A stretch of DNA of 64,000 nucleotides from 2-02-FULL-55-14 sp964473365 (GTDB lineage Bacteria; Bacteroidota; Ignavibacteria; UBA10030): positions 1-64,000 of the forward strand of contig CAYYOV010000009.1 in NCBI GenBank assembly GCA_964473365.1, written 5' to 3'. Each line of letters starts with the position of its first letter. The first letter of the stretch is position 1. Of this stretch, positions 53,166 through 61,196 are shown piece by piece. Both the position numbers and the translations under genes were made by a program. Below the pieces are notes generated by a model. The model did no database searches. It had not been told where the DNA came from and worked only from the letters and a program-made list of their open reading frames with translations.

Positions 53166-55383
53166 CATCCACCACAACCATGATCGTGTTCGCCACGGGC
53201 CTCTCTCCGGTCCGGTCAGACGGGCTATTGACGATCTCTCCTCCTACCAACATCGTCGTAGAACCCCCACCGTCGAGATTCACGGCGTTCCAGACACCGA
53301 TCGACCGAAGAAACCGGCTCATCTCCCGAAAGTTCATTCCGATGCTCGTTGATTGTCGTCCGTCGACCGTACCGAGGAACAATATGGTCGAATCTCTGTT
53401 GATGCCAACGAACGACCGCGGGTGCCGGTCCGTCGTGAATTGGATCCCGATCCCCTCTCTCCGGTGTTCTTCGGTCGTCACCGTTCTTCCATCCCGCACG
53501 ATCCGTCCGCCGGCACCGACGACCTCCCGCAATGTGCCTGGACCCGACCAAAGGGGGAACGACACCGATACCGTGTCACCTTTCTGGACATGCACAGCTG
53601 GAGCAGCCATCGATGACAAGATCCAGTCGGTCCCAGCGATCTTCTGGTCGCCAGTGACTTCAACAGACCTGATGACGAACCGGGCACGTCCGTTTGCTAT
53701 CGGCGTCTCCATGGGGCGCAACACCGCCTCCCACGTTCCCGCTTTCGAACGCGTACTGCTCCCCCACCGTGCGTTGTAGAGGACCGACGCTGAAGAGTCC
53801 AGAACATCATTCACCGCGTGCACCGAAAGCCCATCTCCTCGAGACGTAGATACGGCACCCGAAAAGCTCATCGGATCCATGATCGGTCGTCCATCCGAGG
53901 TCATGCCGAAATGGCTTCGTCGGGATGGCACAGCCAGCACGATCTCTCCTCGCGACGCCTGGCTACCGACAGGCCAATGCGTCTTGAATGAGAAGAAGTC
54001 GGCATTGACGGCGGCAACCACACGACCTCCGGCTGCACCTCGCCGCCTTACCTGCTCTGTGGTTGTCCGAAGGCTATCGGCACGGAAGGTCTCCACGCGC
54101 ACTCCGGCCCGCCGCAGTTCGACCTCCACAACGTCCAGCGAGTATGGTCCCTGGCGTGTGAACGAACGATACCGCACCCCCGGACGCAACACCTTCGACT
54201 CCTCGAGGTCACGCCACCCGAGTGGGAACGTCGCCTTTTGCTGATATACCTCGCGTCTCAGGACATCGAACAGGCCGCCATCCCGAAGGTCGTTGTAATA
54301 CCAGAACGAATGCCCCGATGGAGTAAACTGCCTCGCGATCCTGACCAGTTCGACGACCTCTTTCGCCTCCGTCGCCTCGCCCCCGGGTTTGACTGCGAGA
54401 CCCGATGTTGTGCGGACGCGCAATGATTCGGGCAAGGGTGCGACTGCCGCTCGCACATATTTCCGAAAGTCCGCGGGCCGGCCATACATCTGGATCTGAA
54501 CGAGATCGACCGATCCATCCTTCAGCCACTGCCTCCAATCCTGAAGATATTCCTCATACGATCCGTACTCCTCCCCCGTCGTATAATGTCCGGGAGCGTT
54601 CGAGACCATAACCCGCGGATTGGCCTTCGTGATCCGCTGGTACGCCATGCGATGGAATTCAACAATGCGGTCAGCCCTCCACCGCATCCAGGCTGGCTCC
54701 GACGCGTTGCTCGGAGGCGCAGCCCCGCCGTGTGAAGCTGCGTAGATTGCGGTGGTTAGCGAATCGTATCCGCAGTCATGCTTCGGATACCTGACCCGAT
54801 CCAATTCGATACCGTCAATATCATAGTCCGCGGCAACCTCGGCGTGAAGGTCGGCAAGGAAAGATTGCACAGCCGGCTGACTGTGTGCCATCCAGTAGAA
54901 CACCCCGAGGTGGCCGCTCGGGAACTCTGCGCTCCCTTTCGAGTCGCGCGCCAGCCATTCAGGATGCTTCCTGAATATCGGTCCGAGCGGAAGCGAATCG
55001 ATCTGATTGCCAGACCACCATCCGACGAAGCCGTACTCCATCCACGCTTCGACATGCAACCCGACGGCATGAGCCTCTTCGACGGCCTCAGCGAGGATGT
55101 CACGGTCGCCTGCAGCCGGATCGGACGCGAATCCGAATTCCCGACGATAGAGCCGGCTCTGCCAGAGCGGCCAACCGCGGGACCACGCCAGAAAGTAGAC
55201 CGTATTGAAGTTCGCGGCGGCCGTTTGCTGCATTGCCGCACGGATCTCTTCGCGCGACCACAGGCGGGGTCCTTCACGCGGCGTCATCCAGAGGCCCCGG
55301 AGTTCTCGTTCCTGGGAAATCGATGCCCCTGCGAGGCTCAGGAGGAGCATGGCTACCAGCGCAGGGCGTTTGAGGGAGTTCAT
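53161..55383 (-). CDS. GHL10 hydrolase fused to phosphodiester glycosidase (NAGPA) domain
   Basis: 740 residues from ATG 55383. Signal peptide (ALVAMLLLSLAGASISQ), GHL10 domain (about 24-350: ELRGLWMTPREGP, NFNTVYFLAWSRG, VEAWMEYGFVGWW, YDIDGIELDRVRYP) closely similar to the neighbour at 49.6 kb, then an NAGPA/PF09992 domain (about 420-740: VVAAVNADFFSFKTHWPVGS, SFVGINRDSTILFLGTVDGRQ, NAVNLDGGGSTTMLVGG). NAGPA enzymes cleave GlcNAc-1-phosphodiesters. Unlike its paralogue it has no T9SS tail. The end lies in the repeat array. Confidence 0.88.
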   Translation of the reverse strand: MNSLKRPALVAMLLLSLAGASISQERELRGLWMTPREGPRLWSREEIRAAMQQTAAANFNTVYFLAWSRGWPLWQSRLYRREFGFASDPAAGDRDILAEAVEEAHAVGLHVEAWMEYGFVGWWSGNQIDSLPLGPIFRKHPEWLARDSKGSAEFPSGHLGVFYWMAHSQPAVQSFLADLHAEVAADYDIDGIELDRVRYPKHDCGYDSLTTAIYAASHGGAAPPSNASEPAWMRWRADRIVEFHRMAYQRITKANPRVMVSNAPGHYTTGEEYGSYEEYLQDWRQWLKDGSVDLVQIQMYGRPADFRKYVRAAVAPLPESLRVRTTSGLAVKPGGEATEAKEVVELVRIARQFTPSGHSFWYYNDLRDGGLFDVLRREVYQQKATFPLGWRDLEESKVLRPGVRYRSFTRQGPYSLDVVEVELRRAGVRVETFRADSLRTTTEQVRRRGAAGGRVVAAVNADFFSFKTHWPVGSQASRGEIVLAVPSRRSHFGMTSDGRPIMDPMSFSGAVSTSRGDGLSVHAVNDVLDSSASVLYNARWGSSTRSKAGTWEAVLRPMETPIANGRARFVIRSVEVTGDQKIAGTDWILSSMAAPAVHVQKGDTVSVSFPLWSGPGTLREVVGAGGRIVRDGRTVTTEEHRREGIGIQFTTDRHPRSFVGINRDSTILFLGTVDGRQSTSIGMNFREMSRFLRSIGVWNAVNLDGGGSTTMLVGGEIVNSPSDRTGERPVANTIMVVVDE

Positions 55384-55570
55384 GATGGGAAGGCCTTGAT
55401 CGGTGGGTGATGATACGCACTTTTCCGCGACCGTGAAAATGGTCCTGTGAAAATCATGAGGAGAACGTACATTGCGATCGCTTCTCTCTTGCCATCGACA
55501 GTCGCAGTTGGCGGAATGTCTCACCTCCCCATCTTCGAAGTCTGCCACTCAGTGCCTCATTACAGCCGAG
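55384..55570. promoter_or_regulatory. Divergent control region between GHL10-NAGPA and GH27 genes
   Basis: For the minus strand a plausible promoter is TTCACG (55437-55432), 16 bases, TATCAT (55415-55410). Two direct repeats of TTTTCAC (55453-55447 and 55440-55434) overlap and precede the -35 box; the outer one is part of the 13-mer TTTTCACAGGACC also found at 49574-49562. For the plus strand toward the galactosidase no clear box pair is seen. Confidence 0.45.
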
Positions 55571-57856
55571 ATGACCATGCGCACCTTCCTCACGATCGTC
55601 ACGCTCCTTGCATCTACCGCGACCGCCCTCGTCGCGCAGTCGGAGGTCGTTCAACTCGGCGGACCATGGCGCTTCTCTCCCGTCGACGACCCGTCGTTTG
55701 CCGATCCCCGCTTCGATGCATCGTCGTGGGCGACCATCGCACCGGGCGCAAGCTGGGAGCGCCAGGGATTCGACACGCTGGACGGCCATGTGTGGTATCG
55801 TGTAACGTTTGTCCTGCCACATCGCCTTCGGACCGCAGCAGTCATCAACGAGGGACTACGGCTCGAGCTCGGGCCCGTGGACGACATCGACCAGACATTT
55901 CTCAATGGTGCGCTCATCGGCCTGAATGGAACGACGATCGCCCCCGGTATCGACCCAGACCGAGGTTCATTGGCACCGCTCGGCTCGAAATGGAACACAC
56001 CGCGGGCCTACGACCTCCCCTTTGACGATCCCCGTCTCAGGTGGGACGCCGAGAATGTTCTCGCCATCCGGGTGTATGATGGCGGAGGACCTGGAGGGCT
56101 CTGGTCCGGGGTCCCGCGCCTTCGCGCTCTGACCGTCCGGGATCTGGCCTCCTTCACCTACGATGTGGGGAGTTTCCAGAGCGTCGGCGATTCGTTGGAA
56201 AAGTCCCTCACACTCTCGAATCACGCGCGGCATTTGACGCTCACTGGTACGATCATCATCCGCACGCTCAACGGCACCGACGGAACGGAGCTCCTTCGCA
56301 ATACGTACGCCTTCTCCCTGGCCCCCGGGGCCGACACCCGTATCACGTATCGCCTCACCCGTCCTGCTCATTCGACCGAGGTCGAATACGTCGCCGCTTT
56401 CGACGGACACGCCGAATCGATCGCAGCGCGTGACGGTGTCCCATACATCCTGACGCCGCCCCCGCCGCGAACTCCCAGGATCAACGGGCCGTTGGTCGTC
56501 GGTGCGAGGCCGGGGCGGCCGTTCGTCTACCGCATCCCCGTCAGCGGCGAGCATCCGATGCTGTTCGATATCCAGGGTCTTCCATCCGGACTCAGATTCG
56601 ACCGGCGATCGGGCATCATTTCGGGCCGCACATCCAGACGCGGCGTCCACGCATTGGAGATCCATGTGCAGAATGCGCACGGTCACGACGAGCGCATCGT
56701 GACGCTCAACATTGGCGACAAACTGGCGTTGACGCCGCCGATGGGATGGAACAGCTGGAACGTATGGGGACTAGCGGTGGACCAGGACAAAGTGATCGCA
56801 TCTGCTCGAGTCTTCGATCAGCAAGGCCTGGCCGACCATGGGTGGGCCTACATCAACATCGACGACGGTTGGGAGATCGAAGGAAGCGACCCGCGGCCAA
56901 AGCGCACACCTGACGGCACGATCGTCGTCAACGAGAAGTTCCCCGACATGAAGGCACTTGGAGATAGCCTGCACGCACTCGGACTGAAATTCGGGATCTA
57001 TTCTTCCCCTGGACCTCTGACGTGTGGCGGCTACACCGCCAGCTACGGGTACGAGCAGAACGATGCCTTGTCGTACGCGGCATGGGGCATCGATTATCTC
57101 AAGTATGACTGGTGCTCATACGGTCGGATTGCGAAGGACGCCTCGCGCGCTGAGCTGATGAAGCCGTATGCACACATGCGCAGAATGCTGGACGAGGTCG
57201 ACCGCGATATCGTCTACAGTCTGTGTCAATATGGAATGGGGGATGTGTGGGAATGGGGTGCTGAGGTGGGCGGAGACCTGTGGCGCACGACTGGAGATAT
57301 CACCGATTCATGGGAAAGCATGAGCGGGATCGGTTTCGATCAGGTCGCAAATGCGGCATACGCAGGCCCGGGACACTGGAACGATCCAGACATGCTGGTT
57401 GTGGGCTGGGTGGGATGGGGACCGCGCCTGCGTCCGACACGCCTGACCCCCGACGAACAGTACACACATATCAGTCTCTGGTGCCTTCTTTCGGCCCCAC
57501 TCCTGATCGGCTGCGACCTGACCCGGCTCGACGCCTTCACCCTCAATCTCTTGACGAACGACGAAGTGCTCGCGATCGATCAAGACCCGCTTGGGCGGCA
57601 GGCCACCCCACGACTGGTGCGGGATAGCATCCAGATCTGGACCAAGCCACTGGCGAATGGCTCGACTGCCGTCGGCGTCTTCAACCTCTCCTCGGCTGCG
57701 CGCCGGGTCCAGTTCGATCTCAACGAGGTCGGACTTCCGGCGAACGTCGCCTTCCGCGATCTCTGGCGCCAACGGCCAGCCGGCAGCTTTTCGCGGGTGG
57801 CCGCCTTCGACGTTCCCCGGCACGGCGTCGTACTCCTGCGCACCATCGACCGATAG
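55571..57856 (+). CDS. Exported alpha-galactosidase-like GH27 enzyme
   Basis: 761 residues. Signal peptide (MTMRTFLTIVTLLASTATALVAQ), a GH2-type galactose-binding-like sandwich (about 30-200, WRFSPVDDPSFADPRFDASSWATI), an Ig-like module (about 310-395, GLPSGLRFDRRSGIISGRTS), then the GH27 barrel (about 400-680): PPMGWNSWNVWG, nucleophile D513 in YLKYDWCSYG, acid/base D605 in GHWNDPDMLVVG, and a C-terminal beta-sandwich. GH27 includes alpha-galactosidases, alpha-N-acetylgalactosaminidases and arabinopyranosidases. Start is ATG 55571 or 55577. No T9SS tail, so periplasmic. Confidence 0.9.
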   Translation: MTMRTFLTIVTLLASTATALVAQSEVVQLGGPWRFSPVDDPSFADPRFDASSWATIAPGASWERQGFDTLDGHVWYRVTFVLPHRLRTAAVINEGLRLELGPVDDIDQTFLNGALIGLNGTTIAPGIDPDRGSLAPLGSKWNTPRAYDLPFDDPRLRWDAENVLAIRVYDGGGPGGLWSGVPRLRALTVRDLASFTYDVGSFQSVGDSLEKSLTLSNHARHLTLTGTIIIRTLNGTDGTELLRNTYAFSLAPGADTRITYRLTRPAHSTEVEYVAAFDGHAESIAARDGVPYILTPPPPRTPRINGPLVVGARPGRPFVYRIPVSGEHPMLFDIQGLPSGLRFDRRSGIISGRTSRRGVHALEIHVQNAHGHDERIVTLNIGDKLALTPPMGWNSWNVWGLAVDQDKVIASARVFDQQGLADHGWAYINIDDGWEIEGSDPRPKRTPDGTIVVNEKFPDMKALGDSLHALGLKFGIYSSPGPLTCGGYTASYGYEQNDALSYAAWGIDYLKYDWCSYGRIAKDASRAELMKPYAHMRRMLDEVDRDIVYSLCQYGMGDVWEWGAEVGGDLWRTTGDITDSWESMSGIGFDQVANAAYAGPGHWNDPDMLVVGWVGWGPRLRPTRLTPDEQYTHISLWCLLSAPLLIGCDLTRLDAFTLNLLTNDEVLAIDQDPLGRQATPRLVRDSIQIWTKPLANGSTAVGVFNLSSAARRVQFDLNEVGLPANVAFRDLWRQRPAGSFSRVAAFDVPRHGVVLLRTIDR

Positions 57857-57881
57857 CAGGAGAACACCGCCCCGTAGACGC

Positions 57882-57911
57882 AGAAGCCCCCCGGACCTCC
57901 GGAGGGCTTCT
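57882..57911. terminator. Hairpin terminator shared by converging GH27 and TonB receptor genes
   Basis: AGAAGCCC...GGGCTTCT stem of 13 base pairs with one mismatch (57882-57894 with 57899-57911) and ACCT loop, 26 bases after the galactosidase stop, followed by TGTGTTTG on the plus strand. The U-tract is weak. Nearly the same hairpin recurs at 61151-61178. Confidence 0.65.
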
Positions 57912-57976
57912 GTGTTTGCAGCCGTCTTCGACACCACATGTCTGTCGACTTCATACTCCATACTTTCACCTCTCCC

Positions 57977-60235
57977 TCACATCCTCCACCTCAACCCGCC
58001 GTAGATCATCCGACCCTGCACCGGGCCCCAGATGATCGAACTATCGAAGTAGGCGTTCGACGGATCGCTCGCTGAGATGATCGGATCGCCCTGACGGAAA
58101 TCGAAGAGGTTCTCAACGCCCACGTACAGGTCCAATCCGGCCCAGAGCATCCGAGTCACCTGGCCGTTCACAAGGAAGAAGTCCGGCGATCGGGTCGGCC
58201 GACGGAACGCGAACGGACTGGCGGCGGTTGCTGGAAGGCGCTTGCTACCGAGCCAGGATACCGTCAGGTCGTAGGTCATCCGCCCTGCACCGTCGTCATC
58301 CGGTTGCGTCGTGTAGGCGAGATTGACGAACGCCCGGTGCTTCGCCACGTACGGGCGTTCGACCAGCCTACCATCCAGCGATTGCTGAACGTCGAGATAG
58401 CGATACGCCGTACGGACCTCGAACCGTTCCCACGGCTGGACATTGGCCTCGGCTTGAATGCTATTCGAGAACGATGAGCCGGCCAGCGGTTGGAAGACGA
58501 CCGTCCGCGCATCCCGGTCCAGGTTCACGACGAGTTGATCGTCGAACATCGTCCGGTGCAGGTCCACCGTGAAGGTGCCTTCCCGGCCGTTGACGGTCAC
58601 GTAGCGAGTGGCGCTCAGACCGACGTTCCACCCGACCTCTCGGTGGTAGGCGGAGCCGGGTACGAAGCCTTCGATCACCGGAGTGCGCGAACTGGCGAAG
58701 GCCGCCACGTTCTCCGCGAACATGTTTGCGGTGCGTTGGCCCCGGCCTGCCGACAGTCGCAACGTCCAGTCAAGAGTGGGCGCGTACCGCACATGCAGGC
58801 GCGGTGTGATGAACGAGCCGAACAGATCATGTCGGTCAGCCCGAAGTCCCGCCACGACGGACAGATCCTCGTCCGGAGAATATGTGTACTCGGCGAAGAC
58901 GCCCGGAACACGCTCCACGCGCGCGTAGTCGGTGCCGAAGACCCGCTCATCGTAGTCATCGATGACGAAGCTCACGCCACCACGGAGCCGGTGGACATCC
59001 GGAACAACCTGGGCATCATAGAGCAGGTTAAGATAACCCGTCCGCTCGCGGCCCGCGTAGTCGCGGTGCTGCAGGGTCGACGACTGCCGGTAGTCGAGAT
59101 ACGACCACTGGAGGCCGATGCTGTGTCCTTGATCCTCGAACACGAACCCCGTTTTGCCCGAGATCCGGAGCTGGCTCGCCTTCATGCGATACCGGTACTC
59201 CGTCGGAGAAACGCCGAGGGCGGCATGGTCCATGTCGACCCCGTGCATCGTACCGTTCCGTTTCTCGTCCGAGGTGTACTGAACAAGCACCTGGGCTTCG
59301 AACCCGTCGTAGTCGTGCAGCGTGATCCGCTGGAGCAGATGCCCGGCGGTACCGAGGGGGATGTCCAGAAATCGGTCCCCGTTCCGGTCCATCGAGAACC
59401 TCCGCGTGTCGACGTTCACCATCGTCAGCGACGAGAGATACTCGTTGATGGGCGTCCGGATGTTCCCGTTGAGCTCGAACCGCTGATCGTCCGTGCCGAA
59501 CATCGTCAGGTACATCCGTTGCTCAGCCTCGTTCCACGACTTGCGATACTCGACGTTGATCTGTCCCGTGATCGATTCGTAGCCATTGGCCACCGAACCG
59601 ACCCCCTTCGAAACCTGGATATTGTCGATCCAGGAACCGGGGATGTAGGTCAGACCCACGTTCGACGTAAGGCCGCGGACCGCCGGCATGTTTTCGAGCG
59701 TGATCTGCGAATACGTACCTGCCAGCCCGAGCATCTCGATCTGCCGCGTGCCAGTGACGGCGTCGGTGAACGAGACGTCGACTGACGGGTTGGTCTCGAA
59801 GCTCTCCGACAGATTGCAGCACGCTGCCTTGAAGAGCTCCTTCTCCGTCATGACGACCGTGTTCGTCGTCGCCCGGTATTCGATGAAGCTCGGAGCCCGT
59901 TGGCCGACGACGTTGACGCCCTCTACTTCCGACGCTTCCGCCACAAGCGTGACGCGCAGAACGCGAGGCTCGATGATCGTGAGCGTGTCAGGACGGAAGC
60001 CCACGCTGCTCACGACCAGGCGACCACCGCCTTCGGGAAACGCCAGCTGAAACCGTCCCGCCGTATCGGCCGTCGTCCCGGCCCGTGTCCCGAGCCAGTA
60101 GACCGATGCGCCGATGACCGGCCGGAACTGTCCTTCCTCGGTCCGTTCCGCCACTCTTCCCTGCACAACACCTGAAGACTGCGCGAAGAGCAGCGCGGGC
60201 ACGAGAAGAGTGCTCAACAACCATACGCTTCTCAT
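57977..60235 (-). CDS. TonB-dependent receptor, metal-associated type
   Basis: 752-residue outer-membrane receptor. Signal peptide (LLSTLLVPALLFAQ), CarboxypepD_reg-like domain (about 22-100), plug (about 105-215) with the motif KAACCNLSESFETNPSVDVSF (C139-C140) characteristic of receptors beside heavy-metal HMA proteins, and a barrel ending GRMIYGGLRWRM. The extracellular loop HGVDMDHAALG has Met/His residues. Next to the HMA and Cys-rich genes, copper or another soft metal complex is the likely substrate (inference). Start ATG 60235. Confidence 0.9.
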   Translation of the reverse strand: MRSVWLLSTLLVPALLFAQSSGVVQGRVAERTEEGQFRPVIGASVYWLGTRAGTTADTAGRFQLAFPEGGGRLVVSSVGFRPDTLTIIEPRVLRVTLVAEASEVEGVNVVGQRAPSFIEYRATTNTVVMTEKELFKAACCNLSESFETNPSVDVSFTDAVTGTRQIEMLGLAGTYSQITLENMPAVRGLTSNVGLTYIPGSWIDNIQVSKGVGSVANGYESITGQINVEYRKSWNEAEQRMYLTMFGTDDQRFELNGNIRTPINEYLSSLTMVNVDTRRFSMDRNGDRFLDIPLGTAGHLLQRITLHDYDGFEAQVLVQYTSDEKRNGTMHGVDMDHAALGVSPTEYRYRMKASQLRISGKTGFVFEDQGHSIGLQWSYLDYRQSSTLQHRDYAGRERTGYLNLLYDAQVVPDVHRLRGGVSFVIDDYDERVFGTDYARVERVPGVFAEYTYSPDEDLSVVAGLRADRHDLFGSFITPRLHVRYAPTLDWTLRLSAGRGQRTANMFAENVAAFASSRTPVIEGFVPGSAYHREVGWNVGLSATRYVTVNGREGTFTVDLHRTMFDDQLVVNLDRDARTVVFQPLAGSSFSNSIQAEANVQPWERFEVRTAYRYLDVQQSLDGRLVERPYVAKHRAFVNLAYTTQPDDDGAGRMTYDLTVSWLGSKRLPATAASPFAFRRPTRSPDFFLVNGQVTRMLWAGLDLYVGVENLFDFRQGDPIISASDPSNAYFDSSIIWGPVQGRMIYGGLRWRM

Positions 60236-60247
60236 GACCTGGGTTTC

Positions 60248-60595
60248 CTAGTGGGTGGAATCGTTGTCGCGATAGAGGCAGCAGCCCGGAAGCGCATCAT
60301 AGACGCTGTCCGGCGCGACGGCCTTGGGCGTATCGTGGCCCACGGCGGCAAGACGCTGATGCAACGAGTCGACCGAGATCGCTGCCGGACGATACGAGAC
60401 TGTGAGTATCTTGGTCTGTTTGTTCCAGGAGGCCTTCTCGACCTCCTTGATCTTCATTGTCTTCTCGATGCGGCTCTTGCACATGTTGCAGTTGCCGAAG
60501 ACCTTGAAGGAGGTCTCGACGGTCTTGGCTTCCTGGGCCGCAGCCGGAAGCACAAGGAAAAGAAGGGCCGCGAAGGCAAACAGAGTAGTACGCAT
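60248..60595 (-). CDS. Exported heavy-metal-associated (HMA) domain protein
   Basis: 115-residue exported metal-binding protein: signal peptide MRTTLFAFAALLFLVLPAAAQ, ferredoxin-like HMA fold with metal site C36-N-M-C39 in VFGNCNMCKSRIEKTM, and a second Cys pair near the C-terminus (LPGCCLYRD, C105-C106). I chose ATG 60595, which has GAGGAA five bases upstream; ATG 60607 is also possible. It lies 12 bases before the TonB receptor. Probably a periplasmic copper chaperone delivering to or from the receptor (inference). Confidence 0.88.
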   Translation of the reverse strand: MRTTLFAFAALLFLVLPAAAQEAKTVETSFKVFGNCNMCKSRIEKTMKIKEVEKASWNKQTKILTVSYRPAAISVDSLHQRLAAVGHDTPKAVAPDSVYDALPGCCLYRDNDSTH

Positions 60596-60684
60596 GACAT
60601 TCCTCATGATGAGTGTGACGAACGGATAGAGTACATTGCGGCGCCGTGCGGACGCACGTCACCGGTCGATCCGAGCGGGTCGAC

Positions 60685-61065
60685 TCAGATGAGGAACGAG
60701 CAGTTGAGGATGGTGGCTGACACCGGCCGAGGAGGGGAGGTGTCAACGGGAATGCGGGACTCGCTGACGGCCGCCACGACGGGCGCCTCATCAGCAAGCG
60801 GATAGACGATGTGTGCGGCGTCCAGCATCGGCTGGTTCACAAAGGCAGGCGCCACCTGTTCGTCATGGAGCTGGAACGACGTGATCTCGACCGTGCAGCA
60901 AAGATCGGCCTGGTCCATGACATCGGCACATCCGCATGGATCTTCCTGCGTGACCGGCGCGAAGTTGGCATCCGTCGTCCCTCCACACGTATGATGGAGG
61001 ACGTTGACGCCAACGGCGAGACTGACGTAGACCAGCAGGATCAGTATGGACGGGATGCGCTGCAC
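60685..61065 (-). CDS. Small Cys-rich exported protein, HYC_CC_PP-like
   Basis: 126 residues: hydrophobic N-terminus (SILILLVYVSLAVGVNVLHH), HHTCGG (H24-H25-T-C27), C44-x-C46, CC (C56-C57) and SPPRP near the end. This spacing matches the small family named HYC_CC_PP that accompanies copper TonB receptors in Bacteroidota; here the first motif reads HHTC. Function unknown, presumably periplasmic metal binding. GTG start at 61065; the likely -10 lies only seven bases upstream, so the mRNA may be leaderless. It heads the HYC-HMA-TonB set. Confidence 0.75.
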   Translation of the reverse strand: MQRIPSILILLVYVSLAVGVNVLHHTCGGTTDANFAPVTQEDPCGCADVMDQADLCCTVEITSFQLHDEQVAPAFVNQPMLDAAHIVYPLADEAPVVAAVSESRIPVDTSPPRPVSATILNCSFLI

Positions 61066-61071
61066 AGGTTC

Positions 61072-61100
61072 AAGGTACGCGTCAAAGCCGGAAGAAGCAA
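61072..61100 (-). promoter_or_regulatory. Possible promoter of the metal module
   Basis: Minus-strand TTGCTT (61100-61095), 17-base spacer, TACCTT (61077-61072). Transcription would begin at or one base before the GTG start at 61065, implying a leaderless message. Match quality is moderate. Confidence 0.4.
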
Positions 61101-61150
61101 TGACGTTACAACAGGTGATCCCTTCTTCGAGTTCCGATCGGGAGACAAGC

Positions 61151-61178
61151 GAAGCCCCCGGGACCTCCCGAGGGCTTC
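61151..61178 (-). terminator. GAAGCCC-type hairpin after the cohesin-protein gene
   Basis: GAAGCCCCCGGG-ACCT-CCCGAGGGCTTC (12-bp stem, one mismatch), 18 bases after the stop at 61197, almost identical to the hairpin at 57883-57910. The run after it on the minus strand (GCTTGTCTCCC) is not a good U-tract, so it may terminate weakly or act otherwise. Confidence 0.55.
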
Positions 61179-61196
61179 AGTCTTACAACGTTCCAC

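Noticed and set aside
52985..53779. Plus-strand frame with HYSTTPLL-like repeats
   Set aside because: The repeats are the translation of the octanucleotide array in any frame, and the rest is antisense to the GHL10-NAGPA gene.
58490..59785. 431-codon plus-strand frame
   Set aside because: Antisense shadow of the TonB receptor; no recognisable motif, His/Arg/Val-rich composition.
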